From an uncultured Clostridia bacterium (lineage in GTDB: Bacteria; Bacillota; Clostridia; Lachnospirales; CAG-274): 64,000 bases of DNA. Shown piece after piece: positions 1 to 7,130 of the stretch; the stretch's first letter is position 1, and each line of letters starts with the position of its first letter. Where the stretch lies: positions 1-64,000 of the forward strand of contig CANQXR010000003.1 of NCBI GenBank assembly GCA_947627855.1. Direction: 5' to 3'. Position numbers and translations under genes: made by a program. The notes below the pieces were generated by a model. The model had not been told where the DNA came from. It made no database searches and worked only from the letters and a program-made list of their open reading frames with translations.

Positions 1-15
1 GAAAGGACTGATTAT

Positions 16-2118
16 ATGAAACTTGTTATAGCAGAAAAGCCATCGGTGGCTATGCAGATTGCAAAGGTTATCGGGGCAAATGAAAGAAAGGACGGATATG
101 TACAGGGAAACGGCTATATTGTTTCTTGGTGTGTAGGACATCTTGTGGGGCTTGCAGAGCCTGAAAGCTATGGTGAGGAGTACAAAAACTGGCATAAGCT
201 GCCTGTTGTTCCCGACAAGTGGAAGTATGCCATCAAGGAAAGCACAAAGGCGCAGTTTGAAATACTCAAAAATCTTATGAATCACGCCACTGTTGACAGC
301 ATAGTTTGTGCAACAGATGCAGGACGTGAGGGAGAGCTTATATTCAGACACGTTTACGCTATGTCAAACTGCAAAAAGCCTTTTGAAAGGCTCTGGATAT
401 CCTCTCTTGAAGACAGTGCTGTAAGTGATGGCTTTGAACATCTCAAAAAAGGTCAGGAATACGACAATCTTTATCTTTCTGCACTTTGCAGAGAGCGTGC
501 CGACTGGCTTGTGGGGATGAACGGCACAAGGCTTTTTTCAACACTTTACAATTCGGACAAGCCCCTGAGTATAGGCAGAGTTCAGACCCCCACCCTTGCT
601 ATGATTGCCGAAAGGGACTTGTCAATAGCAGGTTTTGTGAAAGAAAAGTATTATTCCGTTGTTATAAACTGCGGAAGCTTTTCGGCGGAGTGCGAAAGTA
701 CAAAGGATTTGGAAAGGGCAAAGGAAATTTTTGAGAAATGCAAGCTTTCAAGGGCAGTTGTAAAGGAGATTAAAGAGGAAACCAAAACAGTAAGTCCTCC
801 GAAGCTTTACGACTTGACAGCCTTGCAAAGGGACGCTAACAGGCTTTTTGCTTTTACGGCACAGCAAACACTTGAAGCTGCTCAGAGGCTTTACGAACAG
901 AAGCTTATTACATATCCAAGAACGGACAGCCGCTTTCTTACAGAGGATATGGAGGAAACGGCAGAAAACATAATCCACATTGTAAAGAATAAATTTGATT
1001 TTGCCCGCCCCGAAAAAGGGTTTGCGTCCAATATAAAGCCTGTTATGAACAACAAAAAGGTATCTGACCATCACGCCATTATACCTACGGCAAACATCGA
1101 AAATGCCGATATAGACAGACTTACGGATACAGACAGAAAAATATTATGGCTTATTTCTCAAAGGCTCATAGCTGCCACGGGAGAAAAGCATTTTTACAGG
1201 AATACCACTGCAGTCCTTGAATGTAATGGTATTTTATTTTTTGCCAAGGGAAAGAGTATTATTCAATCAGGCTTCAAAGCAACCGAGGACAGGTTCAATT
1301 CATTTATAAAGCAGAGTAACGAAACGGACCAATCAAAAGAAAGGCTTTTGCCGCCTCTTGCCAAAGGCGATGAGTTTGCAGCCACGGCAAAGCTTGCTGA
1401 GCATTTGTCTTCACCGCCAAAGGCATACACGGAAGATACACTTCTTTCGGCAATGGAAAGGGCAGGAAACGAGGACTACGAAACAGAGGACGCAGAACGC
1501 AAGGGTTTAGGCACTCCCGCAACAAGAGCAGGAATTATAGAAACCATTATCGCAAGGGGCTATGTGCAGAGAAAAGGCAAAAACCTCATATCTACGGAAA
1601 GGGGCAGAAATCTTGTAAAGATTGTTCCCGAACCTCTGAAATCGGCAAAGATGACAGCCGACTGGGAAAACCGTCTTACCCTTATTTCAAAGGGACAGGC
1701 AGAGGATAAAGCTTTTATGTCGGACATTATTTCTTTTGTCGAAGATATAATTTCCAAAACGACTGTAAATGAGGATATGAAAGAAACCTTTTCAAGCCGT
1801 GAAGTCATAGGGCACTGTCCAAGGTGCGGAAGTCCCGTATATGAGGGCAAGCAGAATTTCTACTGCTCCAACAAGAGCTGCGATTTTGCCCTATGGAAAG
1901 ACAATAAATACTTCCAAACATTCAAAAAAACAATAACAAAAGCGGTCGCAAAAGCCCTACTTGAAAAAGGCAAGGTTCATTTCAAAGACCTTTGGTCAAA
2001 AAACAAGAACAAAGCCTTTGAAGCCGACATCGTTATGGACGCAAACAACGGCAGCAAATACCCAAGCTTCAGCCTTGAGTTCTCTAATAATCCCCAAAAA
2101 TTCTACAGTAAAAAGTAA
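16..2118 (+). CDS. topB: DNA topoisomerase III (ICE-encoded)
   Basis: Type IA topoisomerase that passes single strands through a transient nick. In conjugative elements it is thought to help process transferred DNA. The 700 residues open with the Toprim fold (IAEKPSVA at 5-12, DAGREGELIF near 101-110). The active-site tyrosine is Tyr300 in the ITYPRTDS motif. A four-cysteine zinc ribbon (CPRCG..., CSNKSCDF) lies near residues 600-625, so the length matches plasmid and transposon TopB/TraE-type enzymes. The start at 16 has a GAAAGGA ribosome site immediately upstream. The next gene begins 17 bases after the stop, suggesting one transcript. Confidence 0.95.
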   Translation: MKLVIAEKPSVAMQIAKVIGANERKDGYVQGNGYIVSWCVGHLVGLAEPESYGEEYKNWHKLPVVPDKWKYAIKESTKAQFEILKNLMNHATVDSIVCATDAGREGELIFRHVYAMSNCKKPFERLWISSLEDSAVSDGFEHLKKGQEYDNLYLSALCRERADWLVGMNGTRLFSTLYNSDKPLSIGRVQTPTLAMIAERDLSIAGFVKEKYYSVVINCGSFSAECESTKDLERAKEIFEKCKLSRAVVKEIKEETKTVSPPKLYDLTALQRDANRLFAFTAQQTLEAAQRLYEQKLITYPRTDSRFLTEDMEETAENIIHIVKNKFDFARPEKGFASNIKPVMNNKKVSDHHAIIPTANIENADIDRLTDTDRKILWLISQRLIAATGEKHFYRNTTAVLECNGILFFAKGKSIIQSGFKATEDRFNSFIKQSNETDQSKERLLPPLAKGDEFAATAKLAEHLSSPPKAYTEDTLLSAMERAGNEDYETEDAERKGLGTPATRAGIIETIIARGYVQRKGKNLISTERGRNLVKIVPEPLKSAKMTADWENRLTLISKGQAEDKAFMSDIISFVEDIISKTTVNEDMKETFSSREVIGHCPRCGSPVYEGKQNFYCSNKSCDFALWKDNKYFQTFKKTITKAVAKALLEKGKVHFKDLWSKNKNKAFEADIVMDANNGSKYPSFSLEFSNNPQKFYSKK

Positions 2119-2135
2119 AAGTCGGAGTGATTTAA

Positions 2136-4661
2136 ATGACAAATGATGAAAAATTAAAACAGTTGGCCGAGGAAAGATTTAAGGCAGAGGACAGTAATTT
2201 TCAGAAAAGTCTTATTGAATATATGAATGGTACTATTGATAAGTCAAAACCTGTACTTGTCGGTAAAACACCTCTATCTCTCACTTTGGTGGGTGCAAAA
2301 AAAGGACTGGATTTAGTAATCACAATAAGGTCAATACGAAAATGTATGTCAAATGAAAATGAATTTAATCATGGTCATAATCTAGACTTCAATACAATGG
2401 CGCAGTTGCCTAATCATTTGAGAAATCCTATTATGCTTATAAAAGGCTCTGAAGAAAGTTCTGAAAATTCTGTAGTTGCTGTGTCTGAATTACTGGATTA
2501 TAAAAATAGAAGCATAATTATTGCTGTTGATATAAATACAGTAAAGGGCAGAACCCAAGTTAATAATATTTTAACAGCTTATGGCAGAAACAGATTTAGA
2601 AATTATCTTGAAAATAATATAGCAAGAAACGGCATAATAGCAGTCAACAAAGAAAAAGCTGATAATATGTTTCAGTCTTTAGGGCTACAATCGCCCCAAG
2701 AGGATACACTTATCAGCTATGATGATAGTATAACATACACTCTTGAAAATGTCAATTACCCAAGTAAAAATATTTTAGAAATGGAGGGAAAAAGGAGAAA
2801 TATGTCAAATGACAATATTACAAATAATGCTGAAGAGCTTAGGGAAAAAGAAAAAGTCTTTATGGCTATGGATCTTGCAAATTTCGTGGTAAAAAGATCT
2901 CTTTCTTCAGATGAATGGGAAAGCTTAGCTTATTACCTTTTTGAAAAAAATTATATCGACAAATATCCTGCAAAGGGTAGTTTTGGCTATGGTCTGACAG
3001 GAAAAAATTTAAATAAATTGGTTCACAGAATGAGAGACGGCGAAGATATAAGTGCAGATTTATCAAAAGCACTTCTTGGTGCCAAGTCAAATGAAGAATA
3101 CAGAGAATATGAAACTTATGACCCGTATTTTACTGAATTTGCTGATGACGGTTCTATGGTAATGCCTGAGATTTATGTCAGATTTGATGAAAATTCTATG
3201 AATCTTTCTTATGGGAATGTAAGCCGAACTATTGACTATCCTGAGATAGGGCAAAAGTATTTTACCTTGATTGAAAATGAGTTTAAGGAAATTCTCAGGG
3301 ACAGAGCATCAGAGGATATTGTTAATAATATTGATGGGTTCAGATATCTTAATCTTGACCCTGTTTTAAAGTGTTTCGATAAGCTTTTTGATAAAATGAC
3401 CGAAAAAGGCTCACAGGGTCTTAGGGAAGACGATGGCGAAACCAAAATGGAATTATATATGATTTTGAGGGATAAGGAGAACTCAAATAAAGTCCTTTCA
3501 TATTTTTATGATAATTTAAAGGATTATGAGCCTAAATCCACACATTATAGGAGGGATAATATGGAAAATAAAACAGAAGTGATTGACAATTTCAAACCCA
3601 ATGAGGTTATAGAGCCTAAGAGAGAGTACATAGGCACTATGAATTACAGAAACATAAAGGATCCTGTCACATATAAAACCGAAAATGAGCTGGGGCTTGC
3701 AATTGCGGAAAAGCTCAGACAGTCAAACATACGCTTCAGTGGTGTTGTAAACGAGGACAAGAGCATTTCTTTTTCTTTTGACAGGAAATACATAAGAAAT
3801 TTTTATGCTATCAGAAATTCTATTGCACCGCCCGAAAATAATAAAACACAGAGGCAGCGCGCCAAGACAGTACAGGCGGCAGAAGTCCGGAAATCTCATG
3901 AACAGACCGCTGACAGCAAACAGCCCGGTCTTAAAGACGTATTATTCAGACGTACAAATGAATTATTTGAAAAGACTGTTTCCGCAGAGAGAAGCAATGT
4001 ATCAGAAGCCGAAAAAACAGCACAAAAAAATGCATTCAGTGCTTTATATGGCGTAATTGAAGAAGCGGGGCTTGAAAATGAATATCAGGCGTGGAAAAAT
4101 GAAAACACGCAGGAAACTGTCAAAGCTACGGAGCGTAAATCAGTTCAGAAAGCTGCTGAATCAGCTTATTTCGGCAATACGCTTCAGAAGTTCGTCCCCA
4201 ACAAGCAGTTTTTAAAGGGCGTTGAAAAGACTGTGGGCGTAGCTGTGGCTGCACAGCTGAAAGAAGCTAAAATAAAATTTGCAGGACATCACAACAAGGA
4301 CGGGTCGGTTACAATCACCTATGACGGCAGCAAAACAGAAGCCGTAAACCGCATTGTGGAGGCAGCTCAGACCTCTGTTTCATACAGTATGGAAAATCGG
4401 TCGCAGGAGGGAGAAATTGTAACACAGCAGCCCGTAGCCGAAGCAGTCAGCGAGCCGCAGGTTCCCGATGTTTCCTATACTGAGCCTGTGGTTCAGAATG
4501 AATCGGTCAGAAACACGGAGCAGACTTCAGGCAAAAGCAGCTATAACAAAAGCTTAGGTGCGGCAAGAGCAGCAAGAGCAGCGGAAGAAAAACGCAAAAC
4601 CGAAGCTGCCGAAGGTCAGAAAACACAGCCCACAAGGAACAATAAGAATGTTGGGAGGTAA
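2136..4661 (+). CDS. Multidomain ICE protein with MuF-C-like N-terminal domain and two GNTP-type repeat modules
   Basis: An 841-residue protein with three visible parts. Residues about 40-215 resemble the phage MuF-C / barnase-EndoU-like domain found in polyvalent proteins (HGHNLDFNTMAQLPNHLRNP is its signature stretch). Residues 223-475 form a domain I do not recognise. Residues 476-841 carry two copies (about 496-565 and 677-745) of a 70-residue module ending in an FSG/FAG...DGS-type strand pair, separated by low-complexity Ala/Glu/Lys linker. Strong internal ribosome sites precede in-frame ATGs at 2802 and 3561, exactly at the domain boundaries. The domain name is from recognition of the family and was not searched. 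The gene sits between topB and the Sel1 gene in one operon. Confidence 0.75.
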   Translation: MTNDEKLKQLAEERFKAEDSNFQKSLIEYMNGTIDKSKPVLVGKTPLSLTLVGAKKGLDLVITIRSIRKCMSNENEFNHGHNLDFNTMAQLPNHLRNPIMLIKGSEESSENSVVAVSELLDYKNRSIIIAVDINTVKGRTQVNNILTAYGRNRFRNYLENNIARNGIIAVNKEKADNMFQSLGLQSPQEDTLISYDDSITYTLENVNYPSKNILEMEGKRRNMSNDNITNNAEELREKEKVFMAMDLANFVVKRSLSSDEWESLAYYLFEKNYIDKYPAKGSFGYGLTGKNLNKLVHRMRDGEDISADLSKALLGAKSNEEYREYETYDPYFTEFADDGSMVMPEIYVRFDENSMNLSYGNVSRTIDYPEIGQKYFTLIENEFKEILRDRASEDIVNNIDGFRYLNLDPVLKCFDKLFDKMTEKGSQGLREDDGETKMELYMILRDKENSNKVLSYFYDNLKDYEPKSTHYRRDNMENKTEVIDNFKPNEVIEPKREYIGTMNYRNIKDPVTYKTENELGLAIAEKLRQSNIRFSGVVNEDKSISFSFDRKYIRNFYAIRNSIAPPENNKTQRQRAKTVQAAEVRKSHEQTADSKQPGLKDVLFRRTNELFEKTVSAERSNVSEAEKTAQKNAFSALYGVIEEAGLENEYQAWKNENTQETVKATERKSVQKAAESAYFGNTLQKFVPNKQFLKGVEKTVGVAVAAQLKEAKIKFAGHHNKDGSVTITYDGSKTEAVNRIVEAAQTSVSYSMENRSQEGEIVTQQPVAEAVSEPQVPDVSYTEPVVQNESVRNTEQTSGKSSYNKSLGAARAARAAEEKRKTEAAEGQKTQPTRNNKNVGR
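2802..4661 (+). other. Probable internal translation start (residue 223 onward)
   Basis: An AAGGAG sequence lies at about 2792-2797, 4-5 bases before an in-frame ATG at 2802 (Met223). It coincides with the boundary between the MuF-C-like domain and the middle domain. A shorter protein lacking the N-terminal domain could be made from the same message. Confidence 0.45.
3561..4661 (+). other. Probable internal translation start (residue 476 onward)
   Basis: A TAGGAGGG sequence lies at about 3548-3555, a canonical distance before an in-frame ATG at 3561 (Met476). It falls exactly where the repeat-module part of the protein begins. The product would be the C-terminal 366 residues alone. Confidence 0.5.
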
Positions 4662-4666
4662 GATTT

Positions 4667-5692
4667 ATGGGAGATAACATAGATTTTAAAGATTACGGAT
4701 TTGAAATTCAAAAGCATGAATTGCCCGAAGCAAAAAGGCTTGAGGAATTTGATATCAGCATTGATTTTTTGCCGGAGGATATGACTTTTTCCGAAATTTT
4801 CAGCGATACGGTCACACTGACGGACGCACAGATAGAAAGCCTTTCCGATGAAGCTGTACAGAGAGAAATTACGGAAGAATTACAGGAGGAAAAGAACAGA
4901 CTGCTTACGGCAGACGAATATATGGCGTATCTCCGCTCTCTTGCCGAAAACGACCCCCAAGCCATGAACGCTTTAGGCTATGAATTTTTCCTCAGAGATG
5001 ATATTGATGGGGCTATGAGATGCTTTGAAAATGCAGCAGAAAAAGATTATGCCGCTGCTAAAAGAAATCTTGCTATTATGCTTGAAGGAAACGAAAGCGA
5101 AGATAAAGAGGAGATTTTTGAGCTTTATGACGAAGCTGCAAAGCAGGAGGACGTTATTGCTCTTAACAATCTTGGCTGCTGCTATATGAATGGTGAAGGC
5201 ACTGCCGTTGATTATAAAAAGGCTGTGGAATGCTTTAAGAAAGCCGCTGATTTGAATGATACCCTTGCAATAGTAAATCTTGCAGGCTGTTATTCTTTGG
5301 GTGCAGGAATAAAGCAGAACCTCAAAAAAGCCTTTGAGCTTTACCGTCAGGGTGCGGAAACAGGAAATATAACGGCTATAAGAAGTCTTGCGGACTGCTA
5401 TTTAAAGGGAGATGGTACAAAGCAGAACCTTGATGAAGCCGTAAAGCTTTATAAAACGGCTGCCGAACAGGGTGACAGTCTGAGTGCCGAAAAACTCAAG
5501 GAAATAAACGCAAGGCTCACTCCCGAAAGACATGGCAGCGACACACTGGACAATGTTTTTGAAGCAGCAAGAGCCGCAAGACAGAACCAAGAGAGAAAGA
5601 CAGCGGAGCAGAAAGCGGCAGAGCAAGGTAAATCCGAAAAGGAAAGCCCCGAAAAAGAGAAAAAAGCAAAGTCGGGCGGTGAGCGGTCATAA
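4667..5692 (+). CDS. Sel1-like repeat protein
   Basis: A 341-residue cytoplasmic protein without signal peptide. From about residue 95 to 275 it has four to five Sel1-type TPR-like helical repeats of about 36 residues, each with the A...NLG/LA.CY..G.G...(D/N)..KA...Y..AA pattern. The N-terminus is acidic and the C-terminus is a charged Lys/Glu tail. Sel1 proteins are scaffolds for protein complexes. Similar proteins recur in clostridial conjugative transposons at this position, where their job is unknown. The start follows a GGGAGGTAAG ribosome site inside the end of the previous gene, and the stop overlaps the next start by one base (TAATG), so translation is probably coupled. Confidence 0.85.
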   Translation: MGDNIDFKDYGFEIQKHELPEAKRLEEFDISIDFLPEDMTFSEIFSDTVTLTDAQIESLSDEAVQREITEELQEEKNRLLTADEYMAYLRSLAENDPQAMNALGYEFFLRDDIDGAMRCFENAAEKDYAAAKRNLAIMLEGNESEDKEEIFELYDEAAKQEDVIALNNLGCCYMNGEGTAVDYKKAVECFKKAADLNDTLAIVNLAGCYSLGAGIKQNLKKAFELYRQGAETGNITAIRSLADCYLKGDGTKQNLDEAVKLYKTAAEQGDSLSAEKLKEINARLTPERHGSDTLDNVFEAARAARQNQERKTAEQKAAEQGKSEKESPEKEKKAKSGGERS

Positions 5693-6081
5693 TGAAAATA
5701 TTTGATTTTTTCAGAAGAAAGAAAGATAAAAGGTCTAATGATTCCTCAGAAAAAAAGGCACCTGCTGTATCTCTCCAAAGCAATAAGACCTTGGACACTT
5801 CCATCGCCGCTCTTATAAAGATTGTTATGTCCGAGGAAAAGGACGCCAATCTTGTTTTCGGCAGACAAAATAAAGAAAGAATTTTTATCTGCTTTAAAAA
5901 TGTAGAGCTTGCGGAGCTTTTCAAGGATTGGTATGCCGCTCTGGAGCTTAGAGAAAAGAATAAATCCGATAAGGTTTATGAAATGTTCTTAAAGGAGATA
6001 TGCGAAAAGTACGGCATAGAATATTCTGAGGAAAAGTCGGCTGATACAGAAAAGGCGGAGCAGACAGATGATAATGGCTGA
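5692..6081 (+). CDS. Hypothetical ICE protein
   Basis: A 129-residue charged, soluble protein. The N-terminal 20 residues are strongly basic (FFRRKKDKRS) and the rest is acidic with predicted helices. It has no signal peptide or membrane segment, and I recognise no family. It is translationally coupled to the Sel1 gene by a TAATG overlap, which makes it the last gene of the topB operon. Its stop at 6081 faces the convergent ribbon-helix-helix gene. Confidence 0.7.
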   Translation: MKIFDFFRRKKDKRSNDSSEKKAPAVSLQSNKTLDTSIAALIKIVMSEEKDANLVFGRQNKERIFICFKNVELAELFKDWYAALELREKNKSDKVYEMFLKEICEKYGIEYSEEKSADTEKAEQTDDNG

Positions 6082-6111
6082 CAGTCACCAATATACGACA
6101 AAAGCACAGTT

Positions 6112-6330
6112 TTATGGCTGTGCTTTTTTGTTGTCATTTTCCATTGTTTCTTTGATAGCTCTTATTATAAAGCTTGTCATATTCTCTCCCCGCTTTTCGG
6201 CGTGGGAGGATATGGCGGCTTTAAGACCGCTTTTCTTTGTAAATCTCAGGCTTATTCGGTCGTAGTTGTTTTTTACATATTTTGTGACAGCTTTGTTTCT
6301 TGCCTCTTTTGATGATGAATGAGAAGCCAT
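6112..6330 (-). CDS. Ribbon-helix-helix (Arc/CopG-type) DNA-binding protein
   Basis: A 72-residue protein. The N-terminus is Ser/Lys-rich (MASHSSSKEARNKAVTKYV). It is followed by a beta strand (YDRISLRF) and two helices ending in FIIRAIKETME, the arrangement of Arc/MetJ-type repressors. Near-identical N-termini recur in clostridial conjugative transposons. It is transcribed leftward, with GGAGGTG 9 bases before its ATG. It shares a divergent control region containing two matching inverted repeats with the gene at 6530. By analogy it probably binds these as a dimer and autoregulates; the binding is inference. Confidence 0.8.
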   Translation of the reverse strand: MASHSSSKEARNKAVTKYVKNNYDRISLRFTKKSGLKAAISSHAEKRGENMTSFIIRAIKETMENDNKKAQP

Positions 6331-6369
6331 AAAAACACACCTCCGATATAAAAAGCTTTGTCAAGACCC

Positions 6370-6398
6370 ATTATATCACAAAACTCTATGTACGCACA
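6370..6398 (-). promoter_or_regulatory. Leftward promoter of the ribbon-helix-helix gene
   Basis: Read leftward, the -10 TATAAT (plus strand ATTATA, 6370-6375) is preceded by TGA, giving an extended -10 element (TGNTATAAT). The -35 region is poor and is covered by the palindrome at 6386-6401. Confidence 0.55.
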
Positions 6399-6401
6399 TA
6401 G
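6386..6401. promoter_or_regulatory. Operator-like inverted repeat, copy 1
   Basis: Perfect inverted repeat CTATGT-ACGC-ACATAG over the -35 region of the leftward promoter. It shares the TATGT-N4-ACATA core with the repeat at 6463-6478. Confidence 0.6.
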
Positions 6402-6457
6402 GCAAAAGTATACAAATTAAAGGTTGATTTTTTGTAAAACAAATTTGTACTTTTCAC

Positions 6458-6486
6458 TTGCTATATGTGCAGACATATGGTATAAT
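6458..6486 (+). promoter_or_regulatory. Rightward promoter for the TnpV-like and giant-protein genes, with operator copy 2
   Basis: -35 TTGCTA (6458-6463), 17-base spacer, -10 TATAAT (6481-6486). The spacer contains the perfect inverted repeat ATATGT-GCAG-ACATAT (6463-6478), the same core as copy 1. A bound dimer would block RNA polymerase. Confidence 0.7.
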
Positions 6487-6529
6487 GAAAGAGGTTAAAG
6501 AAATTTTTTAAATGAATGGAGGAGATTTT

Positions 6530-7063
6530 ATGAAAGTTTTGGATTTTGAAAGGGCAGAAATAATAGACGTTGATGAAAGTCAACTGATTGACCCTGCGGA
6601 CCTCCCGGGCGGAGAAGAAGAGGCTGAATATGAAGTCCTGAAGTTTAAAAAAAACTTGGCTGATATGAAAAAAAACGAAGCCACAAGGGCAAAGGCTGAA
6701 AAAATCGAAGCGTTGATGGAAGAATTGAGAGTTAAATCTTATGAGGAGCAGCAGGAGACAGAAAACGAAGAAGAAAGCTATACACCCTCTATGACCTATG
6801 GAGTGCCGAGGGAGGAATTTTTAAAGGAAAACAAGCCGGAATATTATAAGCGGCTTGTGGAAAGCGGAACACTTCTTGACCATCTTAAAAGCATTGACAA
6901 ACGAGCCTTTGAAATGGAGGAAAATATGATAGAGCGGCAGTGTGAAATCGAGGGGGTAAACGATGAGCTGAAGCGCACTGACAGAATGAAGTGGGTAAGA
7001 ATGTACAATCTTATCCGCCACGAGGTAAGAAGCTTTATTTTAAGGGATATGATATATATCTGA
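6530..7063 (+). CDS. TnpV-like transposon-encoded protein
   Basis: The first in-frame ATG is at 6512, but GGAGGA at 6518-6523 places the start at 6530 (177 residues). The C-terminal 80 residues (E..KENKPEYYKRLVESGTL to RSFILRDMIYI) follow the pattern of TnpV proteins: a helical K..Y..LL.SG.L..HL..ID..A..M, a helix ending near MKWV.RMN.IR, then I....IY at the end. The N-terminal 90 residues are acidic and not typical of TnpV, so this may be a fusion. The role of TnpV is unknown. It lies downstream of the operator-controlled promoter at 6458. Confidence 0.65.
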   Translation: MKVLDFERAEIIDVDESQLIDPADLPGGEEEAEYEVLKFKKNLADMKKNEATRAKAEKIEALMEELRVKSYEEQQETENEEESYTPSMTYGVPREEFLKENKPEYYKRLVESGTLLDHLKSIDKRAFEMEENMIERQCEIEGVNDELKRTDRMKWVRMYNLIRHEVRSFILRDMIYI

Positions 7064-7130
7064 TTTTTATGGAATCAAAGCGACAGGAGAAATCCTGCCG
7101 TTTTTTTATTTTGGGGAGAGTGATTTTATT

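Noticed and set aside
6068..6265. 65-codon rightward hydrophobic frame
   Set aside because: Opposite the ribbon-helix-helix gene, no ribosome site of its own; the leftward frame has GGAGGTG and a recognisable fold.
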